DNA of 64,000 bases from Paulownia fortunei. Its lineage: Eukaryota > Streptophyta > Magnoliopsida > Lamiales > Paulowniaceae. Position numbers and translations under genes: made by a program. The DNA lies in contig CM033113.1 of the NCBI GenBank assembly GCA_019321725.1, forward strand, positions 11,656,001 to 11,720,000, given 5' to 3'. Below the pieces are notes generated by a model. The model saw only the letters and a list, made by a program, of their open reading frames with translations, was not told where the DNA came from and made no database searches. Below, in pieces: positions 11,385 to 21,899 of this stretch (the stretch's first letter is position 1; each line of letters opens with the position of its first letter).

Positions 11385-11985
11385 TGGGCATTGCAAGACT
11401 TAGCCATGTGGTGGAAAATTCTCGATGCCAAATGAAGATGGTGAGTGGTTTTAGTTCTATTAGATAGGCTGTGTGCTCCAGAGTGGAGGAAAATTTCAGT
11501 GCCAAATAAAGATAGTAAACCCTAAGCGAACAATGAGATCGGTGGTTGAGCTCTATTAGATAGGTAGTGTGCTCCAGTGCTTCATGGACATGTCCACTTC
11601 CTACACACGATGAAGAGGAGTTGACTTAGGTAAAATAAGTTTTAGAGGTAGGCGATACTCTGGTGCTTCACATAAAGTGTGTGCTCTAATGTGGTGAAGA
11701 TAAATAGTCGACTTGAGGGAGCAAGATCTTTTAGTGAAGAAGATGGACCGAATTATCGTTTGAGGGAGATTCGATAGTTTTTTATTCGATGGAACGATTG
11801 TTAGGCAAACCAAAGTCCCATATTAATTAGAAATGTGGATGGTTATGAATTGATAAGTACGGATAATATCTCTATTGATATAAATTTTTTGAGTGAAGTC
11901 CAAAAATAAAATTGTAAAAATTTAAAGCCTAATATGGATATATCATTAAAATATAAAAATATGTGGTGTTAATAGACTCCCAACA
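11385..11985 (+). mobile_element. TRIM-like LTR element, copy B
   Basis: Homologous to copy A read on the opposite strand: shared blocks include ttagccat...gaaattctc...aaatgaagat (about 11400-11437), gatgaagaggagttgac (11610) and the LTR. It has an internal ~100-bp duplication ending in ctattagatagg(ct/ta)gtgtgctccag (11458-11483 and 11553-11578). No 5' LTR is recognisable. It has no coding capacity. Confidence 0.68.
11799..11985 (+). repeat. 3' LTR of TRIM-like copy B
   Basis: TGTTAGGCAAACC to GACTCCCAACA, 187 bp, with the 'agtcccatattaattag' block matching copy A's LTR. Confidence 0.7.
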
Positions 11986-13916
11986 AAAATTGTGCCAAGT
12001 TTCATAGACATTCTGAAGGATGATCAAGTTTCTACTCACTGAAGTAGCCAACCAAACACTTATCTCCTTTAGGATCCGCCTCGTCCAGCACTTTAGGTGG
12101 AAGCTTCACCACCGTACGCCCATGTGTAGATTCAGGTTGTATATATATAGCAAATCAAATTTCTTGACATTGACTGATTCTTTAAGAACACTAGCCCAGT
12201 TAGAGTGTTAGGCAGTGATTGCATTTTTTCCACAAATATGTATTTGTTTGTGGATTTCTTAAAAAGAAAAAATCACAATATCTTTTTTCATTTTTCAAAT
12301 AAATAGTCACATCCACACACTTTTTCACAAATAAGATATATCAAATCATTATACTTTTATTCCTTATCTATATATTATTCTTAAAAAATACATTTATATT
12401 CAAACACATTTAAAAAAAAAAAAACATAATCATCACAATTTTATCACTTATCCAAACATATTCTCAAAAATCATTTTTCTTCTCTAAAATTAATTTATCT
12501 CAATTTTTCTTTATTGAAAATCATATTTTCAAGAATAAATGACAAACAATCACTCTTTAATACCTTCCTCTGCACCAGCAGATTGATTAGAATAGCCAAT
12601 TCAGAAGCTTTAGAGGAATATCCTTGCTTGTTGACGAGATTTAGTTCCATTCATAGGACGATAAAATTATCTCAATTAATCACCTTTTACTTGATGAATG
12701 AGATTAATCGCAATTGTGATTGGTCTATAGTGTTTTGGTCATCTTTCATCATAAACCAACTGGGATTCAAGTAAAAATAATAATGCAGAGTTGTTAATTA
12801 GATTATTTGAATATTTGAAACAAATGAATCTTTACTTGGTATTAATCTAATTCATATTGTTCACCGACTGCACATATTGTCAATTTCAAAAGATGCCTAA
12901 GTTAGTTCAACTTGGGCTTTGTCCATGTGGCATGAATATTGATTGGAATTCATACCTAATTTAATTTAGACCAAAATATTTAAAATCCACCTAAACTTCA
13001 CGTATGATCACAAAACATCCTATGAATGATGGTGATTTGTGACTATCATCCATATTGAAACTTTTTTTTATTTATAAATATTCGATCCTTTCTATTCTTT
13101 TTTCTTTTTCTCTTCATTTTCTCTTTGTTCTTTTCTTCTTAAATAGAGAGGGAAAAGAAATGGATGAAAAATAATGTTAGAAAAGCATCTTGTTCTTTCT
13201 ATTATTTCAGGACAAATCACACAATGTTTACTATTAATTTTTGTTCACAGAGTTAAAATTATAACTTTACTATCAATTAAGTTTAGATTTTGTTCCACAT
13301 TGTCATTCAAATCACTTTTTTTTGTAGTTTTTGCAGGAAAAACAATTATGTGCGGATGCATGTCATTTTTAAGGTCAAATCATATTATAAAGTTGCACTT
13401 TAGTCCTTGAATTTTTTATTATAGTATATATTTTCAGATAAGTTATTAAGAGTTGTCCATTTTATTCAAAGAAACTGGACACAGTGTTACATATATTGAA
13501 ATTGAATATGAAAAACAAGCACTAATATATTTTAATTTTGCCCATTTATTTATTTATATACATACATACATACATACATATATTAAAACTTTTGTCATTC
13601 AGTGTCTTATTTAAATAAAATGGATAACCGTATAACTTATCCAACTATATAACTTATATAAAAAACTATACAATAATAAAATATTCAAGGGGTAGAGTGA
13701 TACTGAAATATTAAAGTGCAACTTTGTAACTCTATTTCCACTATTTTGCTATTACTACCAAGTAACGCTAGCGATGAACGTGCTTTATATGATTCTATAA
13801 TATTAATTGTATTATTTAATAATTTATTGGAGTAAAATTTAGATATTATAAGATATTTCATAAATAAAAAAATATTAAAAATATTTTATAAACTAATTAT
13901 TGATCGATATGATATT
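11986..13916. other. AT-rich non-coding DNA
   Basis: No gene is supported. The frames at 12020-12211, 12514-12774 and 13174-13410 are short, have no motif and lie in AT-rich DNA. The one clear structure is the microsatellite at 13558. Confidence 0.5.
13558..13581 (+). repeat. (CATA)n microsatellite
   Basis: About five perfect CATA units preceded by (TTTA) units. Confidence 0.9.
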
Positions 13917-13985
13917 CCAACAAAGCAAGACACTCTTTCACTCATACTTTCTAGGCGACATTATTTCTTAGATATTGAAGATTGA
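13917..13985 (+). repeat. Direct repeat flanking the Helitron remnant (left copy)
   Basis: The stretch ccaacaaagcaagacactc...taggcgaca...ttatttcttaga(t)attgaag recurs at 15917-15985 on the same strand at roughly 80% identity by eye. The two copies bracket the helicase/P450 pseudogene. Confidence 0.65.
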
Positions 13986-14129
13986 GTGTTGAATTTTTTT
14001 CACATTACATAATTGATTGGTATTATAACTTTGTGCTACAATAAATCTTGCTTCAATGTTGTGTATTTCTAATAAAAATAAAATATTAGTTACTATTAAT
14101 AATATATAATATATTACTTAGGAAAAAGT

Positions 14130-15568
14130 ATATGTATCTACACTAAAACTTGTCTGTACATAATATTTTTAATCAATATTATTTCTCTTACATTTGAGGT
14201 ATAATTAGTCATGAGAAGACACTGAATGAGACAAATAGATATCATCATTTGGAATTATTTGTTCTTGAACTTTTTTTATGGTCATGACAAAGAAGTTTAA
14301 TATAGAATTATTTACATCTAAATTTGAAATGGATAATCTTCATTTTCAATTGGCGAAAGTGATACTCTAAGTATAAAGACGTGCTTTCTAGTATATTGTC
14401 CTGCATCATTTATATTGTTCTTGAAGTCCTACGTACTATTCTTGTATCATTTCACAATCTATTTCATGAGCCTAAATTTCTCAAAAGAATTATTGGACAA
14501 TTTTTTTTCAGCACCAACTTATGAGAAGGTAAGACATTTAAGTTAAGAGAACATTCTTATTTAAGGTTAAGAAAATAACTTTAATAAGTCGTAGTATTAT
14601 TATTTTTTTATTGTTATACTCAATAATCATCTCTTATGAAATTTTGATGTTACATTTAGTATTACTTGGTTTTTCACCGTTTCTAACTTTGAGCAAGAAT
14701 TCACTGAAGTTTGAATCATTCCTTGACTCATGGTCCTTGACAAAGTGATTTGTTTTTTTATTTTGAGCCAAAAATATGATTTTACAAAACTTGCAAAAAT
14801 AATTTGATAGATTATTGACCTATGAACAATTAGTAATACTTGTCTAAAATCTTCATAAAAAAAATTATTGCTTTTGCACCAAAATTCTCATCATTTTTCT
14901 TTGTGACTTTTAATAATTTGTCAACATTATTGATAATCATTTTTGCAATTGGGTTTTATCTATAAAAGTAGTTATGCTTTACACAATAAATCTTCAACCC
15001 CACTTTGTTTGGATATAATGCACTCACTTGATTTATTTGCATCTATTAGTATTTTGAAGGAAAAATGCATTATTTCTATCCCTAGCATTATTGTGGTGCA
15101 ACTCCAAATGTTGTAGTTACAAATGTTATTAGATTTTTAGATCTATGATGAGAACAATGCATGGTAAAAAAATATTTTTCGTGCTCCACCTGACCCATGA
15201 ATAAAAAAACTCTTGCCCTTTTGTATGGAAACTAAGATCATTGAAAAAGCTTTATACTATTTAAGATTTAACTTTAGTTGTGCTTCATATTCTTCCAGAG
15301 GTATTTTTATTGATATTTATTTTTGTATCTCTCATGAAAAATTATTGTCCGTATTATCTATATCAACAAAAATGTTATGAACATCATATGAACTAATGTT
15401 TTTTCCTATGCTCTCCAAGAAACAAATCAGACTTTTTAAAATTTTGGCAACTTGTAGTTTAACTGATGTTATTCTCATTTGATATATTCAAACATTACTT
15501 CAAAGTGTGTATCCCAAAAAACTTTTACATTGGTTGGTGCACAATATACACCCTTGTAGACTCCAATG
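14130..15568 (-). pseudogene. Helitron PIF1-type helicase remnant
   Basis: Read on the minus strand, with frame changes, the conserved blocks of a plant Helitron Rep/helicase C-terminal half occur in order: [16 protein letters not shown] at about 15545-15498; FLESIGKNISSYDV near 15417; PLEEYEAQLKLNLK near 15305; the Walker A region FFIHGSGGARK near 15200 (normally GPGGTGKT, here degraded); a 'FGAKAIIF...' then 'DFRQVL'-like block near 14860; FSEFLLKVRNGEKPSNTK near 14710; a QYTRKHVF...RVSLSPIENEDYPF block near 14400-14320; and a TINKxQ...IPN-like block near 14260. This helicase would unwind donor DNA during rolling-circle transposition. Many stops. The N-terminal HUH nuclease half is absent. 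Confidence 0.8.
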
Positions 15569-15650
15569 GTAAATTTCAGGTAATTCTGCTAGATGTTTGA
15601 CAATAAAAGTACATGTATAGCTAGCAGTATCATGTCCTCCAACAAACAAA
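15569..15650 (-). pseudogene. Cytochrome P450 fragment (CYP85-clan, CYP716-like)
   Basis: On the minus strand the peptide [16 protein letters not shown] followed by [10 protein letters not shown] matches the oxygen-binding I-helix (A/G-G-x-D-T-A/S) and the following helix of CYP85-clan P450s; the HDTAS plus FIVKxLAELPxIY combination most resembles CYP716 triterpene oxidases. A one-base frame slip is followed by GVYKG, still P450-like, and then directly by Helitron helicase sequence. No other P450 exon, ExxR motif or haem-binding Cys loop is in the neighbourhood, so this is a ~30-codon fragment. CYP716 assignment is from memory of family motifs and is tentative; P450 itself is secure. Confidence 0.78.
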
Positions 15651-15916
15651 TTTAAAAATCTTGTTTGATGGTTGATTACATTATATTTTTCAAGTTTGGT
15701 ATATTGATGTTTATCAATAACTTTGAAATGCATTTATACCACAAATGATGATATTTACAATTTTTATAATTTTATTTTATTTTTTGTAATTAAATTATTT
15801 AAAAATATATATAAACTCAAGAAAAAAAATAAATTAAAATTAATATGAAAAAATTAATTATTTCAAAGGAATATAAATTGAGGTATTATAAAAATATTTT
15901 TTTAGTTGACATTGCA

Positions 15917-15985
15917 ACAAAGAAAGAAACTCTCTTTAAATTTACACTTTATAGGCGACACTTATTTCTTAGAGATTGAAGAAAT
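15917..15985 (+). repeat. Direct repeat flanking the Helitron remnant (right copy)
   Basis: Homologous to 13917-13985 (gcaacaaagaaagaaactc...taggcgacac...atttcttagagattgaag). Confidence 0.65.
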
Positions 15986-16041
15986 TTAGCAAACCGGAAC
16001 TTTGTTTCTTAGAGATTGAAGAAATTTAGCAAACCGGAACT
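15965..16041 (+). repeat. Exact 37-bp tandem duplication
   Basis: 15965-16001 and 16005-16041 are identical (TTTCTTAGAGATTGAAG...ACCGGAACT), separated by 3 bp, period 40. Perfect identity in such decayed DNA points to a recent event. Confidence 0.95.
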
Positions 16042-17149
16042 AAAAATTTGATATGTACCAAAGGCATGTATCAAAGTCGAACAAAAAAATTTCATTTAGT
16101 ATTTGATTTTTATTTTTATAAAAATTCAGTATTCGATTTGATTTTGGTTTAACGATTTTCTAATTCTTTACTTACCAAACTATAAATAATTAATTTAAAA
16201 TACAATTAGATTTTGTTATTTAAATTTAACCTATTTAATTTTTTTCTTAAAAGTTCATTTAACAAAATAATTTAATTGAAATAAGAATACATAAATGGAC
16301 CAAAAAGAAAACAAAAGGTAAATTAGTTATGAATTTAATTTTCACAATTGACACATGTTTTCGAAGGTCAAACAAATAAAAATATAGTTTGCTTTGGACT
16401 TTTAGTGTTCTTTTCTTGTAATTATCTTATAATTTTATTGACAATTAATCAAATATGCATTATTTATTTCAAAATTATATAATTATTAAATTAAATAACT
16501 ATCATTAAATTTTATAATATTAAAACAGTATTTTAGTCAAAGCAAAAATTGAAAGAAACATTTACACTTTTATAAAGTATGTATATAGATCATTCCTATC
16601 TTGAGAATGTCAAGAAAATTATTCACTGATCCTAATCGACTATTATTGGAAGTTGTCATCTGTTTTGATGAACAATATAATGTGCTTGGAGATTAGTCAA
16701 AGACTAATAGTGTGAAGTCGCAACTTTTTTATTTGAAAGCCGTTGTATTGTATTAGAAGAATGCTATTATTTCCTAGTGTAATCAAGTCTCTATGACATT
16801 GAAAAAAATGACAAAATTGAAAACTAAAAGCAAACATTTAAAGAATAGAACGCGTGTGATTGATGCATAACAATTAAGACAATTCTAGTTAGACCTAAAA
16901 GAGTTGGAAGTTTCCAGAACAAAGAAGGCAAATTTTCCACACGTCGTGTTATATTGATCAGTTATCAAGTGTAAACTACACTAGTTACCATACATATTAT
17001 ATATGGCAATTATAATTGCAGAAAGTACAGCAAGCAATCTCCTAAAATTCTGAAATAAATATTACGATTTACTCATCATAATCTCCTACATAAAAGAGAA
17101 TTTGGTCCCATAACACTAGTATCCCTTGAACAAGCAACCATAAGGAGAT
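16042..17149. other. AT-rich DNA, nothing recognised
   Basis: No ORF above background, no repeat partner found in the window. Confidence 0.5.
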
Positions 17150-18740
17150 GAATGAAACAAAAAAAGAAGTCACTAAAGAGGTGATGGCGGACGAGCTGCC
17201 CACTAGCTTTAGACCTTTGAGTTATGAGTATGATAAAACCTTGGACCTCTAGGACCACATCTGCAGGATTGAGAACTCGGCTTTGCTTCACCGTTACTCT
17301 GACGGGGCAAAGTATAGGGTATTTTTTACCACATTGATTAAGTCAACTTAGCAGCTGTTTAATAACTCCCTCTAAATTCTATTTATTCATTCGAGAACTT
17401 TAACTCGACATTCTTGCATCAGTTCGCCAGTTCCATGAGATATCAAAAGACTACCTTTATGTTGTTTAGCCCTAGGCATAAGAAAAATGAGGGGTTAAGA
17501 AGTTATATAGACAGTTCACCTTGGCTGCACTGGAGTTCCCTCAGCCACGCAAGATATACTCTCTAACGTGTTGGCTCAAAGACTTCAAGATGGTGAGTTC
17601 TTCTACTCTCTAGCAAAAAAAAAAGAAAAACCTGCTCGGAGCTTTGATGAACTATTAGCGAGAGTGGAAAAATACATAAATATGGTAGAAGCTTAAAAGA
17701 TGAAGAAGGATGAAAGAAGTGAGAAAATGAAGGATAAAAAAGATAAGGAGAAAGAGGAGGCTAACCCAATTAAGAAGCCCAAAACTGTGCAGAAAGGGGG
17801 ATCACACCCTAATTGCAGGTCCTCATAGTAGGCAAAGGGCATTAAGAGTTGCAGTGGCCTAGGACTTACTCGAAAGTCCCTCAGAAGGCCAAACTAGATA
17901 AATTTTGCCGATTCCACAATGATTATGGTCATTCCACTGATAACTATAATCATCTTAAGGATGAAATAGAGATATTGATATTAGCTAGAAATTTAAAGGA
18001 GTTTGTCTACATGGATTGCGAGTAGCCCTAGGGGCTGAGAAAAAGGCCCTAAAATTGGCCTCCCTTGAGAAGAGATGAAGCAGAGATTGAGGAGGAGGCT
18101 GAGCCCAGGGAAAATCCAGCTCAGCAGGAGAGAAGTGATCCAGATTATAGCGGGGAAGAGAAGGCTACTCATGGGGATTCCTACAGCACTCAAAAGGATC
18201 ATTCCAGAATAGCTCGATTCTGGCAGAGGAGAGAACATAAGGAGGAGGTGAACCAGGTGGTCTGAAGCCCTATCTTTCAATTTGGATCTTAGGATATAAG
18301 GGGGTTACATATCCCCCATAATGATGTTTTAGTTATGATAGCCACTATCATGAACTATGATGTGGCTAGAGTATTTATGGACACGGGAAGTTCAGTGTAT
18401 ATCCTTTCCATGAGGAATGTAAGTTGATGGATTTAGGAATAAAGCTGCAGCAAGTAGAAATCTCACTCTTTGGGTTTGTTGGTAGTGCAGTTTAGTACCA
18501 AAGCACTATGCCAATTCAATAAAGAGAGTACATCAGGACAATGCTATGGAGATAGATAAGCCTAGAGAAAACAAGGAAAAGAAAAAAGTTATCGAGCCAA
18601 ATGTTGAACCACCTACTCATATCCATCCCAATGAGAAGATGATAATTGAGCTAGTCTTAGGATATCCCAAGAAAAACCACTAAGATTAGGACACAGCTCG
18701 AACCAAGGCTAGTTGAGTTGTTGGTGTGGTTTTTGTTGGC
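17150..18740 (+). pseudogene. Tat-like Gypsy gag-protease relic
   Basis: Blocks in order on the plus strand: a gag core with ENSALLHRYSDGAKYRVFFTTL (17268-17333), FLHQFASSMRYQKT near 17410, SFDELLARVEKYINMVEA near 17642-17695, a His/Cys region KFCRFHNDYGHST...HLKDEIE near 17905-17970, an acidic hinge (18065-18265), and a protease DTGSSV near 18382, the active-site D-T-G. A further block (18590-18720) resembles the spacer between protease and RT in Tat elements. Stops and shifts are frequent. RT itself is missing. A homologous piece lies on the minus strand at 52200-52480. Tat assignment rests on motif style and is moderately sure. Confidence 0.8.
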
Positions 18741-18944
18741 TCATGACTTGGTCGGATAGCCATAATGAATCCAATTTGTGGTAGATATTAAAATAAAGAA
18801 CAAATAATGAAGCCATCCCCACAAAAATAAGATCCCAAATCTTTAGTTGTTTCTTGCTCAAGAAGATTGCAGATTTGGTAATGGCTGCCTGCTGGTAAAA
18901 GTGTGCTAGCTGCCAAACTACATGCCAAACAACCATAAATATTT

Positions 18945-18949
18945 TAAAT
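18945..18949. repeat. Target-site duplication TAAAT (left)
   Basis: Identical to 25750-25754; brackets the Copia at 18950-25749. Confidence 0.9.
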
Positions 18950-19393
18950 TGTTGGAAATTGGATCGGATTTAGGACCCTTGACCCAATTGGCATTCATAT
19001 TTGAGTTGGATATTATCTCTACAATTTGAGTGGATTGAGTTTTGTAGTTGGATTGAATTTTTTTTTTGAATAGGAATATATATATCTTATCTCCATCCAA
19101 CTTGAGGTGTGATTGAATGAACGTATTCTCCCAAAACTCTCATTTCTTTTTCTATCTTAGTCTTCCTTGGAGCATGACCATAGACTTTAAGGATTTGATG
19201 TGAGTAATTGAGTGAATAACTCTAGTAGTTATTCACCATCAACGAGAAAAGTATGTTCGTGATTCGATCAAAAGGAGACTGATAGATGAGCTTGATTCGG
19301 GATACGTAGATCGACAATCCATTGCGTATAGGTATACCCGATTCACTTATAGTTAATTAATATGTGATTTATATTATTGTCAATTTTGTAATA
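18950..19393 (+). repeat. 5' LTR of Copia 3
   Basis: TGTTGGAAATTGG to TTTTGTAATA. The 3' LTR ends CTAACA, so the terminal CA has become TA here. Confidence 0.9.
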
Positions 19394-19394
19394 G

Positions 19395-19406
19395 TGGTAT
19401 CAGAGC
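19395..19406 (+). other. Primer binding site of Copia 3
   Basis: TGGTATCAGAGC, exact complement of the initiator tRNA-Met 3' end, one base after the LTR. Confidence 0.93.
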
Positions 19407-20159
19407 CCACAGAGCTCGTTATCGCCGTTTCATTTGATTGAATTTATGGATGTATATATGCTTAATTTTTTTTTAAAGCATAAATTTTTACCATACGTAA
19501 ATCTTAATGTGTAGATCACGTGGTTAAAATTTTGATGAAAAAAAAGATGAGTGGTTTGAGAGAAAATTTGATTTAAAATTTGAAATTCATTTAATTTAGA
19601 CTCAAAATTGAACCTGTTCTTGATGTTTTTATTATGAAACTTCTGTGCTATAATGTAGAGCATGAAAAGAGGTTCGAAACAATATAAAATTTGTCAAAAA
19701 TGAACTTAAAATAAATAAGATATGAATTTTAAAATTTTTGATTGAAAATTATTTTCTCTTGCCGAAAAATTGATTTGGTCGTTGGAATCGGACTGGCCAG
19801 TATTAGAGAAGACACCGACGTGCTGACATGGCCCTCCAGTTGATGTGGCATATGGCCACATGGTGCAGAATTGGTGCTTAGGTGGTGCGCACGTGGCGCC
19901 TATGTGCTGTTGAAAATAAAGTTTGAGGGCTTGCACTAAAAGGATTTAAGCCTGAGTCTCCCTTGTAATTATAAAGTGATCTGCCATTAGACTACTACAC
20001 TTCTTTTTAATTGATTAGCTGCTACATTTAGATAACAGTTCTTGTGCTACTTTTTTTTTTAAAAGAATTGTTGATGTGAATTAATATTATTTTTAACCAT
20101 TTAGAAAAATGATTTAGAATTTAATGGATTAATTCTAATAGAAATTGATTTTTTATTTT

Positions 20160-20400
20160 TTTTTTTTGCACTAAGGTGCATGAAATATATATATATATAT
20201 ATATATAATATTTGTGCATTATGGTGCATGCATTTTTTTTTTTTTTTGCGCTTTATGATGCATGCAAATATATTTTTTATGGGTTAAAATTTTTAATTTC
20301 AAAATAATTTTTGCACATTAAGGTGCATGGAAAAATATTTTTGCACATAGGGTGCAATTTTTTTTTTTTTTTTTTGCATTATGATGCATGAAAAATATTT
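20160..20400 (+). repeat. Cluster of small TGCA/GCAC palindromes with poly(T) and (AT)n
   Basis: At least six short hairpin-capable motifs occur in ~235 bp: tgcactaaggtgca (20168), tgcattatggtgca, tgcgctttatgatgca, tgcacattaaggtgca, tgcacatagggtgca and tgcattatgatgca. Between them are T runs of up to 19 and an (AT)n tract at 20184-20209. They lie in the leader of Copia 3. Confidence 0.85.
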
Positions 20401-20899
20401 CTTATGTGATTAATGTTTCTACATGAGTTGCATGCTTTATTAATTACATTTTTTATGTAATTATTTTATGATGCAATTTAAATTTATTTAATGCGATATG
20501 AATTGATATATGTTACGAATGAATGAACATTGACATTTGGGTGCTCATGTAAATTAAGTGTTTGTTGATATGCATTATTCCATATTTTTTGTGGGTGATA
20601 ATTTGTGGCAATGGTCATAATTCGATATCCTTATTTTTTTTTATTTTTGAGTAGATTGATGTAGTAGGCCTTAAATCAATATAATTTTTTTTTATTTTTA
20701 AGACATGTATTTGTAAGGCCATTTTTGGGAGGTCATGTATCATCAATTTTATAGAGATTTTTTTGTTTTAGTACTATGAGCCAAAATTATCTAAAAATAA
20801 TGCACCAAATATCAATGTCGCCCATATAGGGCTAATATTTTGTTATTCATATTGCATAGTTGTATTCATAATATATGTGGACAAATAAGTATTTTATTC

Positions 20900-21610
20900 A
20901 TGATCAGTAAATTTTTATTATGTCTTTTACTCAATGGGAGATGATTACTAGCGTGAGTTGCTAAATTTTTTATTTCGTTAAGTATAAAGGAATAATAAAG
21001 TATTTACTTGGGTCTAGAATAAAATATTAGACAAGTACCTATATTTTTGCGCAATTAATTTAAAAGTCTTATATCAACTCACCAATTTTATGGTTGAAGC
21101 TAATTGAGCATGAAAATGGACAAGTTGTCAAATATTGTCGTGACTTAGATGCCAATAGTATGCTAATGTACTAAAACTAAAGTTTGAGCTTTAATTTGTT
21201 TAAGCTGCACACACGAGTAATTAATAAAAGTGTTTGAACTCTATCGTCATATGAGCTTGCTTACAATTAAAAAGTTCTAATTGTTCTAAAGTCATTTTTT
21301 GAGATGACTTATAAATATTATTAACATATTTTTAATAATAATCACCTAACTTGAGACTGATTGTTGAGAGTCAAAAAATGCACAAGTAGTTGCACTTGTC
21401 GCTCATGCTACTAACATAAACAGCTAAGGTGAATGTTGGAACAAGCAAAAGTACCTTGACAAGAGCAAAAGTTCAAACTAGAACCATAAATTGATCCAAT
21501 AAAATGAAAAGACGTATCACCTTAGTAATATAGGCAACTAACCGCCAACAAATGTCAAGTGTAATGATGAGATTGGTCACTTTGCTCGTAATTGTACTGA
21601 GATAAAGTTT
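20900..21610 (+). pseudogene. Copia 3 gag remnant
   Basis: The clearest trace is a zinc knuckle at about 21553-21597: with one frameshift it reads C-x2-C-x4-H-x4-C (CQV, then NDEIGHFARNC). Upstream sequence is gag-position but too eroded to align by eye. Confidence 0.55.
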
Positions 21611-21899
21611 GACTACTTAAAGCTCTCTCATCTGCTAATGTTTCAATTCTATCCTTTGATGTATAGAAGAAGTTGATGAAACATAGCATGAGATTGGAGA
21701 TTGAGCAGACTATTATCGAGTTATGTAGCTATATTTGTTTAAATGACGCACAAGATGAGGCATTATGAGTTCGCAGTACCACCTCAAGCTCAGCAAAGGG
21801 CATAAACTATTTTTCAAGCTCAACAATTAGTGTGAGCTACTCCTTGGAGATGTTCGAAAGACACTAGATTCAAAATAGTCTATCGAATTGATATACTTC

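Noticed and set aside
15734..15905. Further P450 exon upstream of the fragment
   Set aside because: The sequence is extremely AT-rich with no P450 blocks; nothing supports an additional exon.
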